Source: Rhodocyclaceae bacterium
GTDB lineage: Bacteria > Pseudomonadota > Gammaproteobacteria > Burkholderiales > Rhodocyclaceae
Length of the DNA stretch: 64,000 bases
Direction of reading: 5' to 3'
Assembly (NCBI GenBank): GCA_016704145.1
Contig: JADJAS010000007.1
Coordinates: forward strand, 1,178,001 to 1,242,000
Part shown: piece after piece, positions 8,702-17,850 of the stretch
Layout of the letters: the number at the start of each line of letters is the position of its first letter
Numbering within the stretch: position 1 is the stretch's first letter
The notes under the pieces: model-generated
Databases searched by the model: none
Told to the model about the DNA's origin: nothing
What the model saw: only the letters and a program-made list of their open reading frames with translations
Made by a program: the position numbers and the translations under genes

Positions 8702-9492
8702 GTTTGACCGCGTGGCTCGACGGCATCGGCTGCCTGGCACCGGGCATGGCCGGCTGGCCAGCGGCGGCCGATCTATTGAGGGGCGAGACCGCTTACGAAC
8801 CGGCGCCAACGGCACTGAATCCGCCGGCCGTTCTGCCGCCCGCCGAGCGCCGGCGCGCCAGCCGGCTGGTCAAGGCGGCGCTGGGCGTCGGACTCGAAGC
8901 GGTGGCGCATGCCGGCGCCGACGCTTCCAAACTGGCGACGGTGTTCACCTCATCGTCCGGCGACGGCCACAACTGCCACGCGCTGTGTGAAATGCTGGCC
9001 TCCGACGACCGCGCCGTGTCGCCGACGCGTTTCCACAATTCGGTGCACAACGCCGCCGCCGGCTACTGGGGCATCGCCACCGGCGCCATGGCGCCCAGCC
9101 AGGTGCTCTGCGCCCACGACGCCAGCTTCGCCGCCGGGCTGCTGGAGGCGATGGCGCAGGCGGCGACGACGAATGCGGCGACCCTGCTGGTCTCGTACGA
9201 CGCCGAATATCCCGAGCCCATTTTCGCCAAGCGGCCGGTGCCGGACGCCGCCGGGGTTGCGCTGCTGCTCTCGCCCCGGCGCAGCGATAAGTCGCTGGCC
9301 GAAATGAAAGTCAGTCTTGGCGAGACGCCGAATACGCCGATGAACGCCGCCGCGCTGGAAAAGCTGCGCACCGGCATTCCAGCAATGCGTGCACTGCCGC
9401 TGCTGGAGAGGCTTGCCTGCCGGCAGGCGGGGACGGTTAGTCTCGAATATCTCGCGCCGCTGTCGCTGCGCGTGGAGGTCGCGCCATGCTAG
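8698..9492 (+). CDS. beta-ketoacyl synthase-like chain length factor (PF13723 type)
   Basis: 264 aa from the GTG at 8698, overlapping the ketosynthase stop by 4 nt. It resembles the N-terminal half of a ketosynthase but has no catalytic triad: the region around TSSSGDGHNCHALCEML and RFHNSVHNAAAGYWGI is typical of the short beta-ketoacyl synthase-like family found beside true ketosynthases. Such proteins pair with the KS and are thought to set chain length in type II systems. A copy of the dispersed repeat (9306-9330) encodes part of its C-terminal region (KVSLGETPN). Confidence 0.8.
   Translation: MSLTAWLDGIGCLAPGMAGWPAAADLLRGETAYEPAPTALNPPAVLPPAERRRASRLVKAALGVGLEAVAHAGADASKLATVFTSSSGDGHNCHALCEMLASDDRAVSPTRFHNSVHNAAAGYWGIATGAMAPSQVLCAHDASFAAGLLEAMAQAATTNAATLLVSYDAEYPEPIFAKRPVPDAAGVALLLSPRRSDKSLAEMKVSLGETPNTPMNAAALEKLRTGIPAMRALPLLERLACRQAGTVSLEYLAPLSLRVEVAPC
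9306..9330 (+). repeat. dispersed 25-bp repeat, copy 3
   Basis: GAAAGTCAGTCTTGG followed by an end of GACGCCG, with 4 mismatches to consensus, inside the chain-length-factor gene. Confidence 0.45.
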
Positions 9493-9923
9493 ACAGACGC
9501 TGGATCGCCGCCCACATTCCGCATCAGGGCGGCATGTGCCTGCTCGACTCGGTGCGCGAATGGTCGGCGGAGCGCATTCGTTGCGTATCGGCCAGCCACC
9601 GGCGCGCCGACAATCCCTTGCGTAACGAGGGCCGGCTGGGCGCCGCCTGCGGCATCGAATACGCGGCGCAGGCGATGGCGGTGCATGGCGCGCTAATAAC
9701 TGGCGACGGAAAACCGCCGCGCCAGGGCTACCTCGCCAGCGTGCGCTGCGTTGCGTTCAACGTCGACCGGCTCGACGATGTCGAAGGCGATCTCGACATC
9801 GCCGCCGAGCGGCTTGCCGGCGACGACGACAACATCCTCTACCATTTCGAAGTACGCGCCGACGGCAGGGTGCTGCTGGCCGGCCGCGCGGCGGTGATCC
9901 TGAACGCGGAGGCGCTCAAATGA
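9486..9923 (+). CDS. hotdog-fold 3-hydroxyacyl-ACP dehydratase (ApeP-like)
   Basis: 145 aa, overlapping the upstream gene by 7 nt and the downstream one by 4 nt. It has the hotdog-fold pattern with IPHQGGMCLLD near the N-terminus, where the His is the expected catalytic residue, and GIEYAAQAMAVHG for the long central helix. The family dehydrates beta-hydroxyacyl-ACP to enoyl-ACP. With the ketosynthase and ketoreductase and no enoyl reductase, the set would leave double bonds in the chain, as expected for polyene synthesis. Length fits the family. Confidence 0.85.
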   Translation: MLDRRWIAAHIPHQGGMCLLDSVREWSAERIRCVSASHRRADNPLRNEGRLGAACGIEYAAQAMAVHGALITGDGKPPRQGYLASVRCVAFNVDRLDDVEGDLDIAAERLAGDDDNILYHFEVRADGRVLLAGRAAVILNAEALK

Positions 9924-10639
9924 AACGGGCACTGGTGACCGGCGGCAGCGGCGGCATCGGCGCGGCCATCTGCCGCCAGCTGGCCGCGCAGGGCTGTGAC
10001 GTGCTGGTCCATGCCAACGGCAATATCGACAGGGCCGAGGCCGTGGCGGCGGCAATCCGTGCCGCCGGGGGCGCCGCGCGCGCGATCGCCTTCGACGTCA
10101 CGGACGAGGCGGCGACTCGGGCGGCGCTGGAAAAGGAACTGGCAGCCGGCGCCATCCAGGTGCTGGTGAACAACGCCGGCATTCACGCCGACGCGGTTTT
10201 CGCCGGCATGTCGCGCGAGAAATGGGCGAGCGTCATCGACGTATCGCTCAACGGCTTCTACAACGTTACCCAGCCGCTGACGCTGCCCATGCTGCGCACG
10301 CGCTGGGGGCGCATCGTCAATATCACGTCGGTGGCCGGCATCGTCGGCAACCGCGGTCAGGTGAACTACGCGGCGGCCAAGGGCGCGCTGCACGCCGCCA
10401 CCAAGTCGCTGGCGCTGGAGCTGGCCAGCCGCGGCGTGACGGTCAACGCGGTCGCGCCCGGCATCATCGACACCGGCATGATCGAGGGGGTGTTCGACGC
10501 CGAGGCGATCAAGCGGTTGGTGCCCATGCAGCGCGCCGGCCGGCCCGATGAAGTCGCCGAGCTCGTCGCCTTCCTTGCCTCGGAGGCGGCGGCCTACATC
10601 TCGGGGCAGGTGATCTCGATCAACGGGGCGATGATCTGA
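9920..10639 (+). CDS. 3-oxoacyl-ACP reductase (FabG/SDR family)
   Basis: 239 aa classical short-chain dehydrogenase. It has the NADP-binding GGSGGIGAAI near the N-terminus, NNAG at about residue 87, the catalytic Ser in NITSVAG, the YAAAK catalytic pair at about residue 151, and the C-terminal YISGQVISINGAMI. It reduces 3-oxoacyl-ACP to 3-hydroxyacyl-ACP. The ATG overlaps the dehydratase stop (ATGA) and its own stop overlaps the MOSC start (TGATG), so all are co-translated. It supplies the ketoreductase step of the polyene-type elongation cycle. Confidence 0.9.
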   Translation: MKRALVTGGSGGIGAAICRQLAAQGCDVLVHANGNIDRAEAVAAAIRAAGGAARAIAFDVTDEAATRAALEKELAAGAIQVLVNNAGIHADAVFAGMSREKWASVIDVSLNGFYNVTQPLTLPMLRTRWGRIVNITSVAGIVGNRGQVNYAAAKGALHAATKSLALELASRGVTVNAVAPGIIDTGMIEGVFDAEAIKRLVPMQRAGRPDEVAELVAFLASEAAAYISGQVISINGAMI

Positions 10640-11289
10640 TGAGCGCGACGAAGTTCTTTCTGGGCGGCATCCGCCCGCTGCCGCCGGAGAATCAACCGAC
10701 CGGCATCTTCAAGCGCGAAGTCGAGGGACCGGTCTGGCTGGGCCGCGAAGGCCTGGCCGGCGACGCCCAGGCCGACCGTCGCGTCCATGGCGGCGCCGAG
10801 AAGGCGCTGCACCAATATCCGGTCGGCCATTACGCGCGTCTCGCCGAGGCGTTTCCGGCGGCGGCGCCACTGCTGGTGCGCGGCTCGATCGGCGAGAACC
10901 TTTCCGTGCCCGGCTGGGACGAGGGCAATGTCTGCATCGGTGACGTTTTCTGGCTGGGCGATGCCGTGATCCAGGTTTCGCAGCCGCGCGCGCCCTGCTG
11001 GAAGATCGATCGCCGCTACGGTGTCGACGGCATGATGCGCTTCATCGCCGACACGGGCATCACCGGCTGGTACTACCGCGTACTGGAAGAAGGCAGCGTC
11101 GAGCCGGGCTGCGGTTTTGAACTTGCCGAGCGACTGCCCGGCGCGGTGACGGTGGCGAAGCTGCTGCACATGATGAGCGCATGCCGTCCCGATGCCGATC
11201 CGCTGGCGGCCTTCGCGGCCATTCCCGGCCTTGCCGCCGGCTGGATCGCCAGGCTCAAGGAGCGCATGGCGCGGCTGCGCCAGTCCTAA
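10639..11289 (+). CDS. MOSC domain protein (YiiM-like)
   Basis: 216 aa. MOSC beta-barrel domain with IGENLSV and the conserved Cys in QPRAPCWK that is expected to bind the sulfur or molybdenum-cofactor ligand. A C-terminal three-helix tail follows, as in YiiM. YiiM-type proteins act in molybdenum-cofactor-dependent reduction of N-hydroxylated compounds. The start overlaps the FabG stop by one base, so it is read as the last gene of that operon, although it is probably functionally separate. Its stop overlaps the convergent FAD-oxidoreductase stop by 4 nt. Confidence 0.8.
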   Translation: MSATKFFLGGIRPLPPENQPTGIFKREVEGPVWLGREGLAGDAQADRRVHGGAEKALHQYPVGHYARLAEAFPAAAPLLVRGSIGENLSVPGWDEGNVCIGDVFWLGDAVIQVSQPRAPCWKIDRRYGVDGMMRFIADTGITGWYYRVLEEGSVEPGCGFELAERLPGAVTVAKLLHMMSACRPDADPLAAFAAIPGLAAGWIARLKERMARLRQS

Positions 11290-12926
11290 GCCGCCGTCAT
11301 GGCCAGCGCCACCGCCTCGGCCAGCCGGATGCCGTCAACCGCCGCCGAGAGGATGCCGCCCGCGTAGCCGGCGCCCTCGCCGCCCGGATAGAGGCCGCGC
11401 GTGTTCACGCTCTCGCAGTGCGCATCGCGCGCGATGCGCACCGGCGACGAGGTGCGCGTCTCGACGCCGGTCAGCAGGGCATCGGCCATGGCGAAGCCGT
11501 GGATCTGCTTGTCGAAGGCGGGAATCGCCTCGCGGATCGCCTCGACCACGTAGCCGGGCAGGCAGGCCGACAGGTCGGTGAGCTTGATGCCCGGCGTATA
11601 GGAAGGCTGCACCGAGCCGAGTTCGGTGGACGGCCTGCCGGCGAGGAAGTCGCCCACCTTCTGCGCTGGCGCCGCGTAGGTCTCGCCGCCGGCATTGAAG
11701 GCCGCCGCTTCCCACTGGCGCTGGAATTCCATTCCAGCCAGCGGATTCTTCGCCGCATCGCCGGGAAAGTCCTTGGGATCGATGCCGACCACCAGCGCTG
11801 CGTTGGCGTTGCGCTCGGCCCGCGAATACTGGCTCATGCCGTTCGTGACCACGCCGCCGGCCTCCGATGCCGCCGCCACCACCTGGCCGCCAGGGCACAT
11901 GCAGAAGCTGTACACCGAGCGGCCGTTCCTGCAGTGATGTACCAGCTTGTAGTCGGCCGCGCCGAGTTCGGGATGGCCGGCGAACTTGCCCAGCCGCGCC
12001 CGGTCGATCAGGGCCTGAGGATGTTCGGCACGCACGCCGATCGAGAAGGGCTTGGCCTCCATGTGCACGCCGCGCGCGTGCAGCAGTTCGAAAGTGTCGC
12101 GAGCGCTGTGGCCGATGGCCAGCACCACGTGGTCGGCGGCGATGCGCTCGCCGCTGGCCAGCACCACGCCGCGCATGCGGCCGTTGCCGCATTTTCCTCC
12201 ATCGGCGTCGCGCTCGATGTCGAAGTCGGCAACCCGGCTCTGGAAGCGGATCTCGCCGCCCAGCGACTCGATGGTGGCGCGCATGTTCCGCACCACGCGC
12301 ACCAGCCGGAAGGTGCCGATGTGCGGTTTGCTGACGTAGATGATCTCCGGCGGCGCGTCGGCGGCGACGAACTCCTCCAGTACCTTGCGTCCGCGGAATC
12401 CCGGGTCCTTGATCTGGCTGTGCAGCTTGCCATCCGAGAAGGTGCCCGCGCCGCCCTCGCCGAACTGCACGTTCGATTCCGGATCGAGCTTGCCTTCGCG
12501 CCACAGGCCCCAGGTGTCCTTGGTGCGCTCGCGCACCTCCTTGCCACGTTCGAGCAGGATGGGCCGGAAGCCCATCCGCGCCAGGATCAGCGTCGCAAAC
12601 AGGCCGCAGGGGCCGGCGCCGATCACCACCGGGCGGTGGGTGAATCCCTCGGGAGCCTGTGCGACATAGCGATAGCGCATGTCCGGTGTCGGCCGCGTGT
12701 GCGGATCGTCGCGGTGGCGTGCCGCCACGGCTGACTCTTGCGCCAGTTCGACATCGACGGTGTAGATGAAATGGATGTTCGACTTCTTGCGGGCGTCGTA
12801 GCCGCGCCGGAAGATGGTGACGCCAAGGAGTTCCGCCGGTGCGATGCCGAGCCGGGCGAGGATCGCCGCCTTGAGATCCGCTTCGGTATGGTCGAGCGGC
12901 AGCTTGAGCTCGGTGAGGCGCAGCAC
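11286..12926 (-). CDS. NAD(P)/FAD-dependent dehydrogenase (COG2509 type)
   Basis: 546 aa. The N-terminal 90 residues form the ferredoxin-like domain typical of this family. The FAD-binding motif VVIGAGPCGLFA follows at about residue 100, and RPILLERGKEVRERT is the end of the dinucleotide-binding unit. GEGGAGTFSDGKL, CMCPGG and the C-terminal GLYPGGEGAGYAGGI are conserved family motifs. It is a cytoplasmic flavoprotein with no established substrate. The dispersed repeat at 12715 encodes a linker (AQESAVAARH) between the N-terminal domain and the FAD domain. Length is normal. Confidence 0.85.
   Translation of the reverse strand: MLRLTELKLPLDHTEADLKAAILARLGIAPAELLGVTIFRRGYDARKKSNIHFIYTVDVELAQESAVAARHRDDPHTRPTPDMRYRYVAQAPEGFTHRPVVIGAGPCGLFATLILARMGFRPILLERGKEVRERTKDTWGLWREGKLDPESNVQFGEGGAGTFSDGKLHSQIKDPGFRGRKVLEEFVAADAPPEIIYVSKPHIGTFRLVRVVRNMRATIESLGGEIRFQSRVADFDIERDADGGKCGNGRMRGVVLASGERIAADHVVLAIGHSARDTFELLHARGVHMEAKPFSIGVRAEHPQALIDRARLGKFAGHPELGAADYKLVHHCRNGRSVYSFCMCPGGQVVAAASEAGGVVTNGMSQYSRAERNANAALVVGIDPKDFPGDAAKNPLAGMEFQRQWEAAAFNAGGETYAAPAQKVGDFLAGRPSTELGSVQPSYTPGIKLTDLSACLPGYVVEAIREAIPAFDKQIHGFAMADALLTGVETRTSSPVRIARDAHCESVNTRGLYPGGEGAGYAGGILSAAVDGIRLAEAVALAMTAA
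12715..12739 (-). repeat. dispersed 25-bp repeat, copy 4
   Basis: On the minus strand it reads AAGAGTCAGCCGTGGC and ends GCACGCCA, with 3 mismatches to consensus. It is within the FAD oxidoreductase gene. Similarity to copy 5 extends past the repeat (both are flanked by TTGCGC and AGTTC on the plus strand). Confidence 0.6.
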
Positions 12927-13084
12927 GAATCGATGTTCCTACGCAAAGGCGGCAACAGCGGCGGATGTCACCGGCCAAGTATATCCGCCCGCGTGGTGAA
13001 GACAGCCCGCCTCGACGCGCGGCGAATCGTGGCGGACTCGGTTATGCTGCCGCCGCAGTGCGGACGACTGACCGGAGGTGGCTC

Positions 13085-13519
13085 ATGGGCATGCAGGAAG
13101 ACATTCGGCGCCTGATGGATCTCGAGGCCATCCGGGACTTGGCGCGCCGCTATGCGCACTGCGTCTGGATCAAAGACCCGGCCGGCGCGGCGGCGCTGTT
13201 CGTCGAGGACTGCGTCATGGACACCGGCGGCCCCGACCCCATTCATGGTCGCGAAGCGCTGATCGCCGTCTACCGGAACGCATTCGGGCAATCGGACTTC
13301 CAGCCTTTTGTCCATAACCACGTTATCGAGTTGGCCGACGATCGGGCCACCGGTGTCTGCTACCTGGATCTTCGCGCCGCCATCGATGGTCGGAGCATGA
13401 TCGGCGCCGGCTACTATCACGATGTCTACATCCGCCGGCCCGACGGCTGGAAGTTCAAGTCGCGCCAGCTGACCTTGGCCTACCTGGTGCCCCTGGCCGA
13501 AGGCTGGGTCGGCCGTTAG
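13085..13519 (+). CDS. SnoaL-like/NTF2-fold protein
   Basis: 144 aa from the ATG at 13085, with GGAGGT 5 nt upstream deciding the start. It has the NTF2-like cone fold of the SnoaL_4 type: helical LMDLEAIRDLARRYAHCVW, the FVEDCVMD strand and IHGREALIAVYRNAF. This family includes small cyclases, isomerases and ring-hydroxylating dioxygenase beta-like proteins. The substrate is unknown. Its stop overlaps the convergent LysR stop by 4 nt. Confidence 0.7.
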   Translation: MGMQEDIRRLMDLEAIRDLARRYAHCVWIKDPAGAAALFVEDCVMDTGGPDPIHGREALIAVYRNAFGQSDFQPFVHNHVIELADDRATGVCYLDLRAAIDGRSMIGAGYYHDVYIRRPDGWKFKSRQLTLAYLVPLAEGWVGR

Positions 13520-14430
13520 CGCGATTCACAGAAGCCCCGCAGTTTTTCACGAAGCCAGCGATGGGCCGGATCGCGCTGGAAGCGCTCGTGCCAGATCATG
13601 GCCATCGCGAACGGAGGCACGTCGAACGGCGCTTCGAGCTGCCGGATCGGAATCACGTTCTGCCAGGCCAGTATGCATCGGCGCGGCGCGGTGAGAATCA
13701 GATCGGAGGTGGCGACGATCATCGGCGCCGTGTTCAGGTTGGGCAGGCAAAGGGTGATGCGCCGCTTCTCGCCGAGCCTGGTCAGCGCTCGCTCGATCGG
13801 ATCGCGCGGGAGTCCGCGCGGCGCGATGGCGAGATGCGAAAGGGCCAGATAAGCCGGGAGGTCGATGACATCGCCGATCAGCGGATGATCCCGGCGGACG
13901 GCGCAACAGAAATCGTCCTCGAACAGGACCTGCTGGTGAATGCCGGACGCCTGTTCGAGCGGGTGGCAGATCGCCAGCTCGATTTCGCCGGCCTCGATCG
14001 GTGCGAACGAGGTTTCCGGATCGAAATGGGCGACTCTGACACCGACGCCGGGTGCTTGCCTGGAGATCAGGCGGATCAGTTCGGGCAGGAGAATCAGGTC
14101 GCCATAGTCGTTGGTGGCGATCGTCATGCGACGGGACGAGGTCTTGGGCGCGAAAGTCGCGTCGACGACCAGCGCATGTTGCAGTTCGAGCAATGCCCGC
14201 CGCAAGGGTTTGGCCAGGGCTTCCGCCTTGGCGGTCTTGACCATGCGCCCCTTGCCTTTCACCAGCAACGGATCGCCGAATTGCTGGCGCAGACGCCGCA
14301 AGGCATGGCTCATGGCCGACTGGGTGACGCCCATTCTCGCCGCCGCCGTACCCACTTCCTCGACCGAGAGCAAGGTGTCCAGGGCGATCAACAGGTTCAA
14401 ATCGATATCCTTCAAGTGAATTTCATTCAT
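13516..14430 (-). CDS. LysR-family transcriptional regulator (NodD/LinR-like)
   Basis: 304 aa. The start was chosen at MNEIHLKDIDLNLL because it places the HTH in the normal position and has GGAG 12 nt upstream; a longer frame to 14553 would run into the TonB-receptor promoter. The winged HTH is GTAAARMGVTQSAMSHALRRLRQQFGDPLLV, followed by the substrate-binding domain. It is divergent from the TonB-dependent receptor gene, which it probably controls. A 12-bp imperfect palindrome lies in the shared intergenic region. The effector is unknown. Confidence 0.85.
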   Translation of the reverse strand: MNEIHLKDIDLNLLIALDTLLSVEEVGTAAARMGVTQSAMSHALRRLRQQFGDPLLVKGKGRMVKTAKAEALAKPLRRALLELQHALVVDATFAPKTSSRRMTIATNDYGDLILLPELIRLISRQAPGVGVRVAHFDPETSFAPIEAGEIELAICHPLEQASGIHQQVLFEDDFCCAVRRDHPLIGDVIDLPAYLALSHLAIAPRGLPRDPIERALTRLGEKRRITLCLPNLNTAPMIVATSDLILTAPRRCILAWQNVIPIRQLEAPFDVPPFAMAMIWHERFQRDPAHRWLREKLRGFCESR

Positions 14431-14481
14431 GAGCACCTGAACTCCACTCATTGGGCGACGGGCGGCCGCTCCAGTAAAGTA

Positions 14482-14493
14482 AGCATCGAAGCT
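14482..14493. promoter_or_regulatory. candidate LysR operator (imperfect palindrome)
   Basis: AGCATCGAAGCT is a 12-bp palindrome with one mismatched pair, placed between the divergent LysR and TonB-receptor genes. LysR regulators usually bind such sites. This is positional inference only. Confidence 0.3.
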
Positions 14494-14551
14494 ATCAGTA
14501 TTGGCCAAAAAACAGCAGTCCGCTGTCCAATCGTGAGAAGGGGAGGAAACC

Positions 14552-16687
14552 ATGACTTCGAATCATCTGGCGGAAAGTTCGTTTCGCAAGTTGGCGCTGA
14601 CCACGGCGATCGCGAGCGCGCTGACGGGCACGATGAGTGGCTTGGCGCGGGGCCAGGCCGCCACTGATGCCCTTGAGGAAATCATCGTGACTGCCCAGAA
14701 GCGGGAGGAACCGCTGCAGAAGATCCCGATCGCCATCACCGCCCTCGGCGAGCGGGAATTGGAGAACCTGCGGGTCACGAACGTCGTGGACCTTGCCAGC
14801 AAGGCTCCGTCAGTCGTGATCACAGGCTTCGCGGCGAGTCGCGCCACGCCCAACCTGTTCATACGGGGCATGGGCAACCTCGATCACCAAATGACCAAGG
14901 ACAACGCCGCGGGTATCTACATGGACGGCGTTCCCGTGGGCCGCAACCAGGGGCTGGCCGCCGACATCGCGGACCTCGAGCGCGTCGAACTTCTGCGCGG
15001 CCCTCAGGGCACTCTCTATGGCCGCAACACGACCGCCGGGGCGATCAACTTCATCACGCGCAAGCCGGAAAAGGATTTTTCGTTCTCCCAGCAAGTGGGT
15101 TTCGGCAATGAAGACCAGTTCTCCGCGAAAACCACTCTCAATCTGCCGGTTAACGACATGCTGCTGACCAGGCTGGTGTATATGCGCTCCAGCAAGGATG
15201 GCTGGGTCGAGAACACCAACAAGACCTTGCCGAACCAGATCGACTACAACCAGGACGACAAGGAAGCGCTGCGCCTGGGCGTCCGCTTGCTCGCCACCAG
15301 GAACTTCACCGTCGATTACGGTTTCGATCACTCGCAAATGGAGTATGGCAACAGCTTCTATCAAATCGTCGGCGGTCCGACGGCGCCGGGTGGACGGCAG
15401 GAATCCACGACGGCCACGCAAGGCTTGTCACCCAGCGACATCAAGGCGCGCGGCCACAGCCTGACGCTGACCTGGGACGTCGGCGACGTGCAGCTGAAGT
15501 CGATCACCGGTTATCGCAAGCTCGATAACATCATGTTCCAGAACTACATCAACTTCTTCACCCAGTATTACAAACAGAAGCAGGATCAAACGTCGCAAGA
15601 GTTCCAGGTGATCGGCAAGGCGTTCAACAAGCGCGTCGATTACGTGCTGGGACTTTTCTATTACGACGAGAGCGGGCAAGGATTCCGGCAATCCAATTTT
15701 GGTCTGAGAAAGGATGTGCATTTCATCGATGCCGAGTCGAGATCGAAGGCGATCTACGGGCAAGCCAGCTGGACGCCGCCCGTCCTGGACGAGCGCCTGC
15801 GGCTGACGTTGGGCGGTCGTTACACCGACGATACGCGCAAGGCCAGCAAGACCTTCGTGCAGACTGACCTCGGCGGCGCGCCCGCCGGCACCGTGGCAGC
15901 GGGCGACAGGAACTATACGAAGTTCAATCCGGCCTTTACCGTCGATTACGGCTTCAGCGAGACCATGACCGGCTATGCCAAGTATTCCACGGGCTATCGC
16001 GCCGGCGGCTTCAACAGCAACAGCACGGCCGCAGGCTTCGGCCAGGGCTTCGCGCAGGAGAACGTGCGCGCCTACGAGCTGGGGCTGAAGTCGGACCTGC
16101 TCGAGCGGCGGCTGCGCTTCAACGCGGCGGCCTTCCTCAACAAGTACGACGATCTGCAAGTCGATCAGGTTCGGGTGCCGGCAATCTTCACCGATACCGT
16201 GAATGCCGGCGATGCCAAGATCAAGGGTGTGGAACTCGAGGCGACGACCCTGTTGGCTAAGGGGCTCACCGCCAACATGAGCTATACGTACATGGAGGGG
16301 GAATATGGCGAATACATCGACAACGGCGTCGATCTGGCGAAGGTGAAGCATATCCAGAACATGCCGAGGAATCTGGTCATCGCCGGCCTGCAGTACGAGT
16401 CGGAGCGGATGACGTATGGCAAGCTGATTTTCAATCTGGATTACCGCTGGCAGGACACCTTCTATTCCGGGCCGAATCCGAACACTCTCAACAACAGTCA
16501 TTCGGTCTGGAATGCGCGGCTCCAGCTCGCCGACATCCGCCTGCCGAAAGGCAAGCTGCGGGTTTCGCTGTGGGGCAAGAATCTCACCGACAAGGTGTAC
16601 ACCATCGCCACCACCAACCTCGGCCTGCCGGCATCGGTGTTCGGCGAACCGCGCACGTATGGGCTCGACCTGATCTATGATTACTGA
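14552..16687 (+). CDS. TonB-dependent outer-membrane receptor
   Basis: 711 aa. The signal peptide runs to about residue 35 (LALTTAIASALTGTMSGLARG), then a TonB box (EEIIVTAQ), a plug domain with PNLFIRGMG and RVELLRGPQGTLYGRNTTAGAIN, and a 22-strand barrel. It ends in an aromatic residue (GLDLIYDY), as expected for BAM insertion. The sequence resembles the large carbohydrate/aromatic-type TonB receptors more than classic siderophore receptors, but the ligand is not readable. GGGGAGG precedes the ATG. The divergent LysR regulator is the likely controller. Confidence 0.9.
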   Translation: MTSNHLAESSFRKLALTTAIASALTGTMSGLARGQAATDALEEIIVTAQKREEPLQKIPIAITALGERELENLRVTNVVDLASKAPSVVITGFAASRATPNLFIRGMGNLDHQMTKDNAAGIYMDGVPVGRNQGLAADIADLERVELLRGPQGTLYGRNTTAGAINFITRKPEKDFSFSQQVGFGNEDQFSAKTTLNLPVNDMLLTRLVYMRSSKDGWVENTNKTLPNQIDYNQDDKEALRLGVRLLATRNFTVDYGFDHSQMEYGNSFYQIVGGPTAPGGRQESTTATQGLSPSDIKARGHSLTLTWDVGDVQLKSITGYRKLDNIMFQNYINFFTQYYKQKQDQTSQEFQVIGKAFNKRVDYVLGLFYYDESGQGFRQSNFGLRKDVHFIDAESRSKAIYGQASWTPPVLDERLRLTLGGRYTDDTRKASKTFVQTDLGGAPAGTVAAGDRNYTKFNPAFTVDYGFSETMTGYAKYSTGYRAGGFNSNSTAAGFGQGFAQENVRAYELGLKSDLLERRLRFNAAAFLNKYDDLQVDQVRVPAIFTDTVNAGDAKIKGVELEATTLLAKGLTANMSYTYMEGEYGEYIDNGVDLAKVKHIQNMPRNLVIAGLQYESERMTYGKLIFNLDYRWQDTFYSGPNPNTLNNSHSVWNARLQLADIRLPKGKLRVSLWGKNLTDKVYTIATTNLGLPASVFGEPRTYGLDLIYDY

Positions 16688-16716
16688 GCAAAGCCGCGTC
16701 GATCGATACCGCATGG

Positions 16717-16741
16717 CGGCGTGTCGCCACGGCTGACTCTT
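16717..16741 (-). repeat. dispersed 25-bp repeat, copy 5 (intergenic)
   Basis: On the minus strand AAGAGTCAGCCGTGGCG, ending ACACGCCG, with 3 mismatches. It lies in the 91-bp gap between the convergent TonB-receptor and rRNA-methyltransferase genes. Confidence 0.6.
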
Positions 16742-16778
16742 GCGCGAGTTCAGCGCGGCACGCCATGGATCACCCCAC

Positions 16779-17807
16779 CTAGACCGCCAGCGCCACCATC
16801 TTCAGCGGCGGCTTGCCGTCGGGGCTGGGGAAATCGGCCTCGGGGAGGATCCATTCGACCTCGCGGACGGTGCGCCCTGCCTTGCGCGCGCTGCGCTGGA
16901 TCTGGTCGAGCCAGGCATCGCGATCCACTTCGGCGACGTTGTTGCAGCAGACCAGCGTGCCGCCCTCGGCGGTGCACAGCAGCGCCGGCTTGAACAGCGC
17001 CGGATAGTCGTTGACCAGGTCGACGACGCCGAACGGGCTTTTGGCGTAACGCGGCGGATCGAGGAAGACCAGGTCGAACTGCTGCGCGTCGAGCCTGGGG
17101 AAGGGCGGCATGCGCTTGCCGCGCACCCGCTCCGGCTGGCCGAGGCCGGACAACTGCCTGACTGCGGCGAAAACGTCGCTCTTGACGAAGCGCGGCCGGA
17201 ATTGCAGCGCGTTGAGCCTGGCGTTGTCGCGGCCGACCTTGAGGCTGCTCTCGGCGAAATCGACGTTCATCACGAAGCGCGCGCCGGCCCGGGCGGCGGC
17301 GATGCCGACACCGCAGGTGTAGGCGAACAGGTTGAGCAGCGACTTGTCGCGCGCGTGCCGCATCACGTAGCGCCGCCCTGCGCGCAGGTCGAGGAATAGC
17401 CAGGGGTCCTGTCCTTCGTGGCGCGCCTGGATGCGATAGGCGACACCCATCTCGCGCGTTTCACGCGGCATCTGGGCGATGGTCAGTTGCTCGGGCGACA
17501 GCTCGTTGACGATGCGCGAATGGGCGCGGCTGCGGTCGTTGTAGACCAAAGTCAGTCCCGGCAGCACGCCGGCGTAGTAGCTTTCCAGCGCGGCAAGGTC
17601 TTCCGGCGCCAGTGACTGGTGGAAGCTCTGCGCCAGCAGCAGGCCGCCGTAGCGGTCGACCGTCAGGCCCGGGCGTCCCTCCGCCGTGCCGTGGAACAGG
17701 CGATAGGCGTCGGTAGGCTCGGCGTGGAGGCGCGTTAGAAGTTCGCTGCGGGCCGCGAAGGCAGCGGCCAGCAGCGGAACCATCTGGCCTGGCGTCGGTG
17801 TGGTCAT
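16779..17807 (-). CDS. class I SAM-dependent rRNA methyltransferase (RlmI-like)
   Basis: 342 aa of the COG1092 family. The central RNA-binding/EEHD-type region contains VYNDRSRAHSRIVNEL. The methyltransferase core has LFAYTCGVGIAAARAG (motif I), NVDFAESSLKVGRDNARLN (motif II) and the catalytic DPPR in VFLDPPRYAKSPFG. RlmI makes m5C in 23S rRNA. This protein is about 50 residues shorter than E. coli RlmI and seems to lack the N-terminal PUA domain, so its exact target is uncertain. It is divergent from ychJ with a 43-bp gap. Confidence 0.8.
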   Translation of the reverse strand: MTTPTPGQMVPLLAAAFAARSELLTRLHAEPTDAYRLFHGTAEGRPGLTVDRYGGLLLAQSFHQSLAPEDLAALESYYAGVLPGLTLVYNDRSRAHSRIVNELSPEQLTIAQMPRETREMGVAYRIQARHEGQDPWLFLDLRAGRRYVMRHARDKSLLNLFAYTCGVGIAAARAGARFVMNVDFAESSLKVGRDNARLNALQFRPRFVKSDVFAAVRQLSGLGQPERVRGKRMPPFPRLDAQQFDLVFLDPPRYAKSPFGVVDLVNDYPALFKPALLCTAEGGTLVCCNNVAEVDRDAWLDQIQRSARKAGRTVREVEWILPEADFPSPDGKPPLKMVALAV

Positions 17808-17850
17808 CGGCGGCGAGTATATCCGCCGCCCGCTCTGCTAGCATCGCCGC

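Noticed and set aside
11181..12734. 517-aa plus-strand frame
   Set aside because: Antisense to the FAD oxidoreductase with all its motifs; a GC-rich shadow.
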